In this document: positions 13,916 to 21,845 of the stretch, piece by piece
Layout of the letters: every line of letters begins with the position of its first letter
How positions within the stretch are numbered: position 1 is the first letter of the stretch
IMG/VR virus record: IMGVR_UViG_3300027917_002810
Span: 1 to 21,845 of that record
Origin: a virus
DNA: 21,845 nt
Direction: 5' to 3' (one strand)
The notes under the pieces: generated by a model
What the model was told of the DNA's origin: nothing
Database searches by the model: none
Seen by the model: only the letters and a program-made list of their open reading frames with translations
Program-made: the position numbers and the translations under genes

Positions 13916-15796
13916 TTATAGTCCTGGCAGATATGCTAACACAGGAGCATTGGCTTTAGAATTTATTTGGAAATTCTTAATCTTAAACCCTTGTGTTAGA
14001 AAAAATTTATACGCTAAATAGGCATACATAAGGGCCATTAAACCATCATTTGGTCCTGTCCCTTTTACATATCTGGTTATAACTCTTCCTTGAAATGTTC
14101 TTGTTTCCTTTTCCATTGAACAACAGTGTTCAATTAACCATTGTATTTGTTCATAACTCTTCCATGGAAAACGCACTTTGCTTTTTCTCATGTTACTAAA
14201 AAGCTCTTCTAATATAGTATGATGGTTAACTATGATTCGCAACTCTTCTGGATCATACTTAATTGGATTAACAAGACTGCCACTATTCAGACAACCTATA
14301 ATTCTTCCACCATACTCCCGTTGTAGTTCCGGAACTATATCTGCGCCATAACCTAAGTCGGCTACAGTATTCTTGATATCGAACCTTCTATACATTTCAT
14401 TTACAACATCTTTTTTATGCTGAAAATCCTTTTTCTTTAGCTTAAAAGCATTCTCAATCTGCAAAACCCCTGCCCTATCTACCGATACAATCACAATCGA
14501 TGAAAATGATTTGCCACTGGTTGAAGTTACACTGTCTTCTTTTCCACCCCAGTCAATACCCATAAAAGTTGGCGGACGATATGGAGACATTGCTTTTGCT
14601 TTTAAATCGAACCTGGCATTTGGCACACGAGGAATTCCATATGAAAGCTTTTTATCAATGTTTCTACAATACTGGTATATTTCTTCCTCTGACATTGGCA
14701 GATCAGAACCACTGTAAAATTCTCCAAGTATTTCGTTCTTCCAAATCCTTTCTGAATTGGTAGGATGAATACCAGGCTTTTCCTTCAGTATTGTCTCTTT
14801 ATGAAATTCAGGGATTAGCAATTGATTAAAGTGAAATCCAATATACTGGGGTTCTTCACCATTTGCCAATCGTGGTTGTGACGGAATCCATTTACCACGC
14901 TCTATTGCTCCAATTTTTTCTTGTTGATGATCACAGTGAGGGCATTGTACAATGTTAGCATACAGCCAAATTTCTTCCCAATCATCTTTTCCAAGTTCAT
15001 ATAATTTGAAAAATTTCTTACATACAGCACACCCAAGATGATACATTCTTTTATCAGATGCTTCCCACATCTTATAAAAATTAGAACCACGTTGCAAAGG
15101 AGTTCCAAAATACATTTGAATGCCCTGTCCACGTGGTCCATATCTGGCAGCAGTAAGTGTTCGCTTACTATTACCGATATCATCCTGATTCATTCGCTGC
15201 ACTTCGTCATAAAAAATACAATCGAGCGACATACCATGTAATCTCTGAGCATCATTGGCATTCGAATCGATCCAAAGCTTGTTTTCATTCTTAAATTGCT
15301 TTTCGGTTAGCGTATCATCAGGAACATCAACGCGCCTCTTTCCAGTCTCTTTGTCATATGCCAGCGCATGATCAAGAACATAATTATCCTGTGCAGTACG
15401 CATCATAGTACTTAATTTATCTTTTGCAAATTTTTGTACTAATGCCAATGCAGGAAAGCAGTGTAAGATTCTAATTGGGGGTTTTTCTGGAGATGTACCG
15501 AATAGATCACTGGTACAAAAGTATAGCTCAAGAGCAGTGGCCATAGTGGTAGCACCAACCTGACGACCTTTCACACAAACGACAGGCTTGCCATCAGGCC
15601 CCATCGCCTTGGTTGCAATATAGCGATAAACATCCGCTAAGTATTTCCATCCTGTCCCGCCACCTAACTTTAATGGTTTGCTATCTATAGTAAGATAATT
15701 TTCTGCAAAGGATACTGGATCAACTTTGAGAACTTCTTTCTTGAGGTCTTCAAACCATCTTTCCATAGTGGAATGGGACTGCTTGTTTGCCGTCAC
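13916..15796 (-). CDS. Terminase large subunit (GpA-like)
   Basis: This is the 626-aa packaging motor. It is an ATPase that drives DNA into the prohead and a nuclease that cuts the concatemer. Visible are Walker A KGRQVGATT (76-84), Walker B CIFYDE with D197-E198, coupling motif YFGTP (229-233), and a zinc-binding insert CAVC (256, 259) and CPHC (285, 288) typical of the lambda GpA type. The RNase H-like nuclease acids are D415 (GIDWGG), D480 (VADLGYG) and D584 (GPNDG). The start is GTG at 15796, overlapping the preceding stop as TAGTG. An ATG ten codons later is the alternative. All motifs are intact, so it should be active. Confidence 0.95.
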   Translation of the reverse strand: MTANKQSHSTMERWFEDLKKEVLKVDPVSFAENYLTIDSKPLKLGGGTGWKYLADVYRYIATKAMGPDGKPVVCVKGRQVGATTMATALELYFCTSDLFGTSPEKPPIRILHCFPALALVQKFAKDKLSTMMRTAQDNYVLDHALAYDKETGKRRVDVPDDTLTEKQFKNENKLWIDSNANDAQRLHGMSLDCIFYDEVQRMNQDDIGNSKRTLTAARYGPRGQGIQMYFGTPLQRGSNFYKMWEASDKRMYHLGCAVCKKFFKLYELGKDDWEEIWLYANIVQCPHCDHQQEKIGAIERGKWIPSQPRLANGEEPQYIGFHFNQLLIPEFHKETILKEKPGIHPTNSERIWKNEILGEFYSGSDLPMSEEEIYQYCRNIDKKLSYGIPRVPNARFDLKAKAMSPYRPPTFMGIDWGGKEDSVTSTSGKSFSSIVIVSVDRAGVLQIENAFKLKKKDFQHKKDVVNEMYRRFDIKNTVADLGYGADIVPELQREYGGRIIGCLNSGSLVNPIKYDPEELRIIVNHHTILEELFSNMRKSKVRFPWKSYEQIQWLIEHCCSMEKETRTFQGRVITRYVKGTGPNDGLMALMYAYLAYKFFLTQGFKIKNFQINSKANAPVLAYLPGL

Positions 15797-16374
15797 TATT
15801 GTTTCGCTCCATCATATGTTGCATAATCAGCTACATCATCGTTGTAACTGTCTTCATTATCTAAGCCAACTCTCCCGACATCGGGCTCTCCACTATCAGT
15901 CAATTCCTGTTTAAAGTGTTTTTTACGCTGGTCTATGTATGCTTTAAGTTCATCATCAGTATAACTAACCACATCCTTGCCTAACTTTTCGCGTACAAAT
16001 CTCATTATGGAAAGAGTATTTTTTGTCCCTCCGCTATGTTCACAAAAACTATCGATAGCTCTGCGTAGCTTAGGATCGTCTTCTATCATATTAACTACGC
16101 CTTTCATTTCTTCCGCATGGCGAATTGATAGTGGGCGAGAAGATGCAGTCTTTATATTCTCTTTATCCTCTTCGTCAGTTGCACTTAGTACGTCTAAGCC
16201 AACCTGTTCTCTATAATCCCGCACTCGACTCTCTACGGTTTCATCTTTAATGGCGCTAACTATATCATGGACAGTATCAGATTTAGAATTAGCGATAGAG
16301 TGTAAAAATGCATTAAACCACTCTGGTCCATTTTCGTCTCTAACATATATGTCATTGCGGGATACTTTTGTCAT
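15796..16374 (-). CDS. Protein at the terminase-small-subunit position
   Basis: This is a 192-aa protein, translationally coupled to TerL by TAGTG. The N-terminal half is helical and mixed in charge. A compact helical segment follows (about 98-158; RRAIDSFCEH, IMRFVREKLGKDVVSYTDDE), and the tail is acidic (about 160-192). Location and size suit a terminase small subunit, which binds packaging DNA, but no helix-turn-helix is obvious, so this is positional inference. It carries IKTASSRPLSIRHA near residue 74, similar to the KTA and S-x-R motifs seen elsewhere. GAGG lies five bases before the ATG. Confidence 0.7.
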   Translation of the reverse strand: MTKVSRNDIYVRDENGPEWFNAFLHSIANSKSDTVHDIVSAIKDETVESRVRDYREQVGLDVLSATDEEDKENIKTASSRPLSIRHAEEMKGVVNMIEDDPKLRRAIDSFCEHSGGTKNTLSIMRFVREKLGKDVVSYTDDELKAYIDQRKKHFKQELTDSGEPDVGRVGLDNEDSYNDDVADYATYDGAKQ

Positions 16375-16386
16375 ATTGTCCTCTTC

Positions 16387-16563
16387 TTAGATGTCGATTT
16401 TCCAAACTACCTCTTCTTCTAACTCCTCTTCCGGCAGTATATCTTCTATGTACAATCTGTCTAATTCTTCATTATCAAACTCTTCTTCCTCTTCCAATGC
16501 TTGCTGTGCAAGTATTTCCATAATTAGTTTTTCCAGGTCTTGAGGGACCTCGACAGTTGTCAT
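16387..16563 (-). CDS. Small very acidic protein (58 aa)
   Basis: This is a 58-aa frame, beginning MTTVEVPQDLEKLI and ending EEVVWKIDI, with Glu and Asp making up about 40 percent. AAGGAG lies six bases before the ATG, overlapping the previous gene's TAA. The frame fills what would otherwise be a 200-base gap, and the next ribosome binding site follows directly. No function is recognised. Charge suggests a partner for a basic protein or a DNA mimic. Confidence 0.75.
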   Translation of the reverse strand: MTTVEVPQDLEKLIMEILAQQALEEEEEFDNEELDRLYIEDILPEEELEEEVVWKIDI

Positions 16564-16572
16564 TATATCTCC

Positions 16573-17499
16573 TTAGGCTTGATAGTTAGTCATCCAATCG
16601 ACGCCATCGCCAGCTGCTGGATCAGATGGTTCATTCAAAAGACCACGATCTTTATAGAATGGGTATCCATAATCTGCTACAAGTTGCTGAATTGCTAGTT
16701 CCTCACGAGGCGTGAAGTTGTATTTATTTTTTAGCCGCTCATAGGTTTCTTCGATGTTCTTTCCTGCTGACACCTTAGAATTAATCATTGTTCCAACAAT
16801 GGCTCTTTCAAACGGACTCATATAAACATTAAGAACGGGTGTTGTTGCAGTCTTTTCTAATGTTTCTGGACGAGACTTTTCTGCCTCACAATGCATGCAA
16901 ACTAGCTTGCTATTAGCTGTATCCTGCCACATTGGAGCCTCTGTATTACATTTATCACAGTGTCCTTCGGCATATAGTTTCACATCATAGGCTGCTCTCT
17001 TTGTTCCGCGTAATTTTTTAATTTGCCTATCTAATCGATCAATCATATCATCGATTTCTTTTCTAATGGCATCAATTTGTTGCTCATCAATTACGCCCTT
17101 AAGGTCAGTCCGCATGGCTTTGCTAATTTCACTATCCAATGATTTAAGATATGCTTTAGCTCGCTCGCACCCTGGCACCGTCTCCCCAGTGTGTCGCGGA
17201 ATATTTTTCTTCTTTTCCATTAGGTATTGAACAAACTGTGAGTGGTCTCCATCGTTTGTCCAGTCCTTCACTTTGTCTTCCTTTTTTGGTGGTGAATCAT
17301 CAAATACTGCGTCAGATCCAGGCACGAGCTGTGCATGATCTTCTACATAATCATCCGCTACTGACTCCTCAACAATAAAAGACTCATCTACCGCTACGTC
17401 TGCCTCGTCGATAACAAATGCTTCTTCTTCTACTGCATCCATTACGAAATCGTCGACATCATCCACCCAAAATGCATTTTGTTCGTAGAGTTCTGGCAT
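16573..17499 (-). CDS. Acidic N-terminus plus zinc-ribbon protein
   Basis: This is a 308-aa protein. Residues 10-80 are acidic and hydrophobic in alternation (DDVDDFVMDAVEEEAFVI). Residues 125-165 are a likely coiled coil. A zinc ribbon follows with CDKC (181, 184) and CMHC (201, 204). The C-terminal section (about 218-285; SPFERAIVGTMINSKVS, FTPREELAIQQLVADYGYP) looks conserved and is of a type I associate with phage structural operons, from memory only. GTKRAA (165-170) resembles the polyprotein linker motif, and EKTATT lies at 215-220. AGGAGG lies eight bases before the ATG. Confidence 0.8.
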   Translation of the reverse strand: MPELYEQNAFWVDDVDDFVMDAVEEEAFVIDEADVAVDESFIVEESVADDYVEDHAQLVPGSDAVFDDSPPKKEDKVKDWTNDGDHSQFVQYLMEKKKNIPRHTGETVPGCERAKAYLKSLDSEISKAMRTDLKGVIDEQQIDAIRKEIDDMIDRLDRQIKKLRGTKRAAYDVKLYAEGHCDKCNTEAPMWQDTANSKLVCMHCEAEKSRPETLEKTATTPVLNVYMSPFERAIVGTMINSKVSAGKNIEETYERLKNKYNFTPREELAIQQLVADYGYPFYKDRGLLNEPSDPAAGDGVDWMTNYQA

Positions 17500-17516
17500 G
17501 TTCCAATCCTCCTGAT

Positions 17517-18173
17517 TTATCTGTTAACTTGTCGTGGGCCAAACCATGCGTCTGATAATTCCCATAACAAGCCAGTGTCTCCTCGCTCACTTTCGTATTT
17601 CGCTCTATGTTCTTCCAAATGTTTTTCTATCTTATCAAATGTTTCTTTATATTCTGATTTTGTTTTCTGTAGTTTTTCTAGCAATCCATCTAAAATGTCT
17701 GCTTTTTCTTTTTCTCCGCACTTATCATATTTATCTGCTAGTTTAATAAGCTCCTCTACAGTAGTTGATCCAAGCAAACTAAATAGACCAAAAAACAAGT
17801 TACGGCTTTCATTATTATCAGCATAAAACCCAAGTGGATAGCCATATAGCCCATCAAGCCCTATGCCGTGAAATGTTTTCGGATATAATGGACTGCCTTT
17901 AAGTGCCGGAGTTCTCTTTCCAGCAGCAGTATCTCCGAAATCACAATCTACCTTACCATGTTCTTCTAAGACTTTATCTGCATACGGACATCCCTTACAC
18001 CCTTTATGATATGCGTACACAAGCCTATTTGCTCTTTTTACCCTATCTTCTTCTGCAGGCGCCATTCTATGAATCGCGTCACCAGCATTACCACACGCCT
18101 CTGGAATCGGCAGACCAAACGGACAATCCCTAACATTCTTTCCGCGTATAGTTGCTTTTTTACATTTAGACAT
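17517..18173 (-). CDS. Cys-rich protein with hairpin module
   Basis: This is a 218-aa protein. The ATG at 18173 overlaps the preceding stop as TAATG and is preferred over an ATG at 18209, which would overlap by 37 bases. The first 80 residues have Cys at 4, 17, 27, 59, 62 and 77, in segments such as CPFGLPIPEACGNAGD and GCKGCPYADK, suggesting zinc or an iron-sulfur cluster. Residues 139-170 hold the helical-hairpin module (LIKLADKYDKCGEKEKADIL), and the C-terminus is a likely coiled coil. The Cys block looks like a conserved family, but I cannot name it. Confidence 0.8.
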   Translation of the reverse strand: MSKCKKATIRGKNVRDCPFGLPIPEACGNAGDAIHRMAPAEEDRVKRANRLVYAYHKGCKGCPYADKVLEEHGKVDCDFGDTAAGKRTPALKGSPLYPKTFHGIGLDGLYGYPLGFYADNNESRNLFFGLFSLLGSTTVEELIKLADKYDKCGEKEKADILDGLLEKLQKTKSEYKETFDKIEKHLEEHRAKYESERGDTGLLWELSDAWFGPRQVNR

Positions 18174-18949
18174 TATCGTGGTGTCCCATAATCCAAGTTT
18201 CGTCGCCAAAAAGCCGGCTTCTTGTCTTTTACTTCATCTTCGTGAGGATCCATTTTCTTCAATTCTGTATAGTAATCTTGTTCTTCTTTATCTTTACCAC
18301 CCTTAAGTTGTTCGGCCAAATGATCTCCAGCAATTTCTTTTGCTATTTCTGGGTCATTAGTATGTTCCATTTCTACTTTTTGTCCCATTTCTAATTGCTT
18401 TTTATTCATTTCATCATATTCCACGTCATCGCCAGCCCCACCCTTTAGCTTATCTTTCTTAGCATGTTTGATGGCAACATCACGGAAAATTTCTGAACCA
18501 CGAACACCAGCTACAGCATTTGCCTGTGCTTCATCCCACGCTCTTCTGTTGTCTGGATTACCGAACCAAGACGATACCTCTGCCCACGATTTTCCGGCCA
18601 AATACTTTACCATGTCACCAAAACTACGATCCTTCTTTACTTTTCTCCGCACCGGCGTAGTAGGAATTGGCTCTAATGGTAATTCTTCTAATGATGGACC
18701 TTCCAAATTGTCATCAGCTTCTTGTGGCGCCACCTGTTGTCCGGGTGCAACTGTAACCGTCTGCTGACCAATAGCTTCATCTATTTTTCCTTCTACCTGA
18801 TCATTTAATTGTGTAACAAGATCTGTTATTTGGCCCACTTTATCATCTTCACTCATACCACTGTTCTTAAGTATATTTGTCAACTGAGCGAGTGTATCAG
18901 TGACAAGTTTTTTTATTTCTTGTTTTTTAAGTTCTGCTGTTTGTGGCAT
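18173..18949 (-). CDS. DUF5661-like protein
   Basis: This is a 258-aa protein. The N-terminal 60 residues are helical, then comes a Pro/Gln linker. The C-terminal half includes KVEMEHTNDPEIAKEIAGDH and DYYTELKKMDPHED, which match the pattern VEMEHT..p..A.eIA.DHL.E..DYY..L..M of the DUF5661 family as I remember it. That family is widespread in phages and bacteria and has no established function. A KYLAGKSWAEVSSWFGNPDN segment near 117 is unassigned. Both ends overlap neighbours as TAATG. It is probably a virion or assembly protein by neighbourhood only. Confidence 0.75.
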   Translation of the reverse strand: MPQTAELKKQEIKKLVTDTLAQLTNILKNSGMSEDDKVGQITDLVTQLNDQVEGKIDEAIGQQTVTVAPGQQVAPQEADDNLEGPSLEELPLEPIPTTPVRRKVKKDRSFGDMVKYLAGKSWAEVSSWFGNPDNRRAWDEAQANAVAGVRGSEIFRDVAIKHAKKDKLKGGAGDDVEYDEMNKKQLEMGQKVEMEHTNDPEIAKEIAGDHLAEQLKGGKDKEEQDYYTELKKMDPHEDEVKDKKPAFWRRNLDYGTPR

Positions 18950-19716
18950 TATAGGGCCCTCGCTAATTGACGTCTTTGTATTAATATGTCTGAAATTGTT
19001 TTGGTTGTTGGAACTAATGGTAAAAGTTTATATTCAATTAGCATCTCCATTCCCTTTTCATCATCCAATCGTACAATTTCATTCATCTTATCTTGAACAA
19101 ACTTAACAGGAAGCTCTTGTATTTTCTTCCTATTATTTAGCATCGTAGTTTTTAATTTATTATCAATCTTAAAATCAAATCGGATCGCAAACTTTATCGC
19201 TCTTAAAATTCTCCGTGGATCAACATTGATTGTAATCTCTGGATCCACTGGACATTTAATAATTCCTGCCTGTATATCTCCGATTGCTTCTCCTGTTACA
19301 TCATAAACTGCTGTGAAATCCAGGCTCTCAAGCAAAGTATTCATCGTAAAATCTCTGCTATATAATTCTAGCTTCATAGAATCCACATCTTTGACTCCCA
19401 TTTTATCGAGTTCTTCTTTAATTCCTGGAGCAAGAAAATTGCTCGAAAAATCTATATGGAGTCCTCTAAAATCTACCGAAGCGTGTCCGTCATCATATGT
19501 TCTATAATAACTTCCCTTCAGCTTTCTGTGTAACTCTTCCGCCAGAACTAGCGAGCTTTTGTCGCCAGTTGTAATATCAATATCATTTATTTTAGATATT
19601 TTCTTTCTAATACCAATAATACGATCTCGTGGAACACCGCCAACCATAAATGGCTGTGACATTCGCTTGGAGTTTGCGACCTCCGTCATTATAAGTAGCA
19701 GTTCCTCAAGTTTCAT
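18949..19716 (-). CDS. Stand-alone CCA/poly(A)-polymerase-type nucleotidyltransferase
   Basis: This is a 255-aa protein of the class II tRNA nucleotidyltransferase/poly(A) polymerase superfamily. Visible are GGVPRD (26-31), NDIDIT with catalytic D45 and D47, a third acidic strand LHIDF (D89), SRDFTMNTLL (120-129) and VDPRRILRAIKFAIRF (165-180). It stops soon after the core and has no HD domain, so it is shorter than cellular CCA enzymes (about 400 aa). It probably adds nucleotides to RNA 3' ends, likely repairing tRNA. It starts three bases after the previous stop with no clear ribosome binding site, so it probably relies on reinitiation. The polyprotein carries a second, HD-containing relative. 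Confidence 0.85.
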   Translation of the reverse strand: MKLEELLLIMTEVANSKRMSQPFMVGGVPRDRIIGIRKKISKINDIDITTGDKSSLVLAEELHRKLKGSYYRTYDDGHASVDFRGLHIDFSSNFLAPGIKEELDKMGVKDVDSMKLELYSRDFTMNTLLESLDFTAVYDVTGEAIGDIQAGIIKCPVDPEITINVDPRRILRAIKFAIRFDFKIDNKLKTTMLNNRKKIQELPVKFVQDKMNEIVRLDDEKGMEMLIEYKLLPLVPTTKTISDILIQRRQLARAL

Positions 19717-19719
19717 CTG

Positions 19720-21222
19720 TTACTTTGGCTCTGTTGGTAGTTTCTTTTGAACTTCTCCAACAGGTTTCTCTAGCAATCCACCAGTATCGATTGGTTCCGC
19801 TGGTGGCGCTGGAGGAGCAGGAGGTACCGCTGCAGCTGGAGGCGGACTAGCAGGCGGAACATTTTTCGTTATGTCCTTTGTCTTACTGGTTCCGCTACCA
19901 CGCAATTTGGCAACAATGCTCTCAACCTTGTTGCTTGCATAACCAAAAGCTTCAATCATCTTTGATTGTGCATCAGTTAATTCTGGAAAATAACTTGCCA
20001 TTCCCAGTTCATTCAAAAGAATATCAATACTAGCCAGCTCCCTTATCATATCACGAGATTTAAGTAGCTTACTAACACCCTCAAGTCTGTCGATAATTGT
20101 TGTAATTGTAAACATTGGCGCACTATTGGCAGGCAAATTTGGCTTATTAGGCTCTCCGACCGGAAGAACGTCTACCACATCTTTTCCAACAGCTGGCTCT
20201 GGCTCTGCAGCCGTTTTGAGAAAAGTCGCTCCTTCTTCAAAGCCAAACATTTTAATTCTGTTTGCAGAACGAATAATACAATCTTGAATAGATGCGTATG
20301 CATTTAGTTTGCTAATACTTTTTTCCAAAACATGAATTTCATCATATATATTTTCCAGACTTTGTTGTGGGAGAATATCATTGTATTTATCTATAAGTCG
20401 CTTAAGAGAACGAAGTCGTGAACGCATTTTTACCTTAAATGTCTTGGCTTTTTCTAATTCTTGCTCGCGCTTAGTTTTTTGTCCGTCATCCGCTTTAAAT
20501 GTTGACATATTCATACCATCGTTCGCACGATCTTCACGATTAATCCAAGACTGAGGAATTGGTATTTCACCCTCTGCTTTTTTGGTTAGTTTAGCATTTT
20601 TCACGTTATATTTCTCCGTAGTTCCGTCCTCGTAATATCGCATCCAGTTAACAAATTTTTGTGTTTCGTCTGGATCCCAATCGGCTGTAAAATGTTCTAT
20701 AGCAGCTTTTCGACTCATATTTTTCTTACTATGTAGTAAACCATAAATGTTTTTCAGTGTTCCTATCCATTTATCTATATCATGAATGGGATCACGATTT
20801 TCTTTTCCCATTGTGTTTGGATAAGCTTTCTTTGAAAGTTTTTCACACAACCACTTGTGGGTCAATAAACGATGATCTGTTAAATTATCAAGACTATAGT
20901 CCTCATTATCTTTGTGCGAAAAAAGATATTGGCACAGATCTTTCTTCTTATCCGGTGCCAAATTCATTCCAAAAGTATCATCTAAAATATCATCTGCAAA
21001 GTGATGAACAAAGAAATAAACATTGTAGTCTTTGTCGCTATTTACGCCAAAATCACTCGCATCTCTTGCATCTTGGATGAGTTCGTCAGACAAACCATCA
21101 GTCATACCAGATTTGGCAGCATGGAACATGCGCCTAACCATATACTCGTTAAGCAACCCATCTTTATATGCCTGTATAATTTTTTCGATATGCTTATTGC
21201 TCATCCTTTGACTCTCCGCCAT
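19720..21222 (-). CDS. Probable virion structural protein with SKKA-type linkers and Pro-rich tail
   Basis: This is a 500-aa frame. An ATG six codons in (21204) has GGAG about nine bases upstream, whereas 21222 has none, so a 494-aa product is quite likely. The protein is helical throughout. EKLSKKAYPN (about 127-136) and AKLTKKAEGE (210-218) are close to the polyprotein linker motif, and FLKTAAEPEP (334-343) carries the KTA form. Residues 378-441 (LEGVSKLLKSR, ASIDILLNELGMASYFPEL, KVESIVAKLRG) look like a conserved segment of phage structural proteins, judged from memory. A Pro/Ala-rich stretch (455-478) precedes the end. No enzyme motif is visible. Confidence 0.8.
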   Translation of the reverse strand: MAESQRMSNKHIEKIIQAYKDGLLNEYMVRRMFHAAKSGMTDGLSDELIQDARDASDFGVNSDKDYNVYFFVHHFADDILDDTFGMNLAPDKKKDLCQYLFSHKDNEDYSLDNLTDHRLLTHKWLCEKLSKKAYPNTMGKENRDPIHDIDKWIGTLKNIYGLLHSKKNMSRKAAIEHFTADWDPDETQKFVNWMRYYEDGTTEKYNVKNAKLTKKAEGEIPIPQSWINREDRANDGMNMSTFKADDGQKTKREQELEKAKTFKVKMRSRLRSLKRLIDKYNDILPQQSLENIYDEIHVLEKSISKLNAYASIQDCIIRSANRIKMFGFEEGATFLKTAAEPEPAVGKDVVDVLPVGEPNKPNLPANSAPMFTITTIIDRLEGVSKLLKSRDMIRELASIDILLNELGMASYFPELTDAQSKMIEAFGYASNKVESIVAKLRGSGTSKTKDITKNVPPASPPPAAAVPPAPPAPPAEPIDTGGLLEKPVGEVQKKLPTEPK

Positions 21223-21845
21223 CTAATACTTCAAATTCAGCCTCTTGTAGTTCCTTTAAGTCTACTTGCGGTGCGGGTAATTCAGGTCTATACGACAGGG
21301 CACCTAACTTTTCCTTCAATTTTTCCATAAATCTTAATGCCGCGTTTGGCTCAAACTCTGCAATACACTCTCTAATCACGTCGCGCAAGACATCTATTTG
21401 ATCATTTATAACCGTAACATTAACATTATAATCTACAGTCTTATCGGCCAGCCCTTCAACAAACTTTTTATATTGTCCTAAAAGAGCCATTTGTCTGTCT
21501 ATAAATTGGCGCAGCTCTTTGTCGCCCTTTGCCGCAACTGCTTCACCACTAGCAACAGCATTATACCAATATTCCATCCTACTTTCAATAACGGCATCTA
21601 GCTCTAAAATTTTACGAGCAACATCTAGTTTTGAATCTACAATTTCTTGAAGCTTTTTATTATAAGCATCAGATGCCTCAAGCTGCTGCTGTCGCTGTTG
21701 TTCTTCAAGCTGATGTTTTTGTGTTCGTCCAACTTCTTGAAGATCTTTTAAAACCTTACCCTCTAGCTGTAATTTGTTTTTTCTAAACGTTTGTAATGTA
21801 ACAGACGATAGCCAAAGCTTTTTATTGTTTGGATATTTTTCCTTA
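21194..21845 (-). CDS. Coiled-coil protein, 5' end outside the window
   Basis: The frame is open from the window edge to the stop at 21194, giving at least 216 codons. An internal ATG at 21577 is not taken as the start because the upstream codons are coherent and coiled-coil in character (QHQLEEQQ-like, Gln/Glu-rich, then LQEIVDSKLDVARKILEL). The rest is helical and ends in an acidic tail (EVLDGGESKDEQ). Its 3' end overlaps the next gene by 11 or 29 bases depending on that gene's start. Function is unknown. It may be a minor structural or scaffold-like protein. Confidence 0.75.
   Translation of the reverse strand, partial: KEKYPNNKKLWLSSVTLQTFRKNKLQLEGKVLKDLQEVGRTQKHQLEEQQRQQQLEASDAYNKKLQEIVDSKLDVARKILELDAVIESRMEYWYNAVASGEAVAAKGDKELRQFIDRQMALLGQYKKFVEGLADKTVDYNVNVTVINDQIDVLRDVIRECIAEFEPNAALRFMEKLKEKLGALSYRPELPAPQVDLKELQEAEFEVLDGGESKDEQ

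Noticed and set aside
17517-18209. Longer start (ATG 18209) for the Cys-rich protein
   Set aside because: The ATG at 18173 makes the TAATG junction used repeatedly here. The extra 12 residues overlap the previous gene without a ribosome binding site.
1-21845. tRNA genes, CRISPR arrays, insertion sequences
   Set aside because: No cloverleaf ending in CCA, no regularly spaced direct DNA repeats and no transposase motifs or terminal inverted repeats were seen on reading both strands by eye.

Overview
The window looks like part of the late (packaging and structural) region of a large tailed double-stranded DNA phage (Caudoviricetes), or a prophage or metagenome contig of one. The evidence is a full-length terminase large subunit, a portal-like protein directly downstream of it, and about 22 tightly packed genes that all lie on the minus strand. 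Six gene junctions are stop/start overlaps (TAATG or TAGTG), and most other starts follow a clear AAGGAG/GGAGG-type ribosome binding site. The DNA is AT-rich, the code is standard, and I saw no tRNA, IS element or CRISPR array. The host cannot be named from sequence alone.

In transcription order (high to low coordinates) the layout is as follows. A coiled-coil protein is cut by the window edge (21845-21194). A 494-500 aa probable structural protein follows (to 19720). Next come a stand-alone CCA/poly(A)-polymerase-type nucleotidyltransferase (19716-18949), a DUF5661-like protein (18949-18173), a Cys-rich protein (18173-17517), an acidic zinc-ribbon protein (17499-16573), a 58-aa acidic protein (16563-16387), a 192-aa protein at the terminase-small-subunit position (16374-15796), TerL (15796-13916), the portal with a Gly/Pro-rich tail (13902-11929) and a 112-aa helical protein (11929-11591).

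The centrepiece is one uninterrupted 2366-aa reading frame (11625-4525) that reads as a polyprotein. In order it holds a clamp-less DNA topoisomerase IB, two tandem M15-like peptidase domains, a four-unit FF/YPEL helical repeat, a small unknown domain, a CCA-adding-type nucleotidyltransferase with an HD domain, a 2H (LigT-like) phosphoesterase, and a C-terminal HELIH zinc metallopeptidase with a zinc ribbon. A short motif close to K-[LI]-S-K-R-A sits at the extreme N-terminus and at nearly every domain boundary. It is encoded by different synonymous codons each time, so it is conserved as protein. The simplest inference is that these are processing or targeting sites and that several tagged enzymes are made as one precursor, perhaps to be carried in the virion.

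Downstream (4465-1) is a run of small proteins. Many share an approximately 30-aa helical-hairpin module (pattern LxxLAxxLDxxGxxxEAxxIDxIL), often at the N-terminus. One of these genes is split by an A10 tract preceded by a Shine-Dalgarno-like AAGGAG. This is either a +1 programmed frameshift or slippage site, or a homopolymer sequencing error.

No major capsid protein, prohead protease or scaffold could be recognised, although these usually lie just after the portal. Most of the small proteins are of unknown function.
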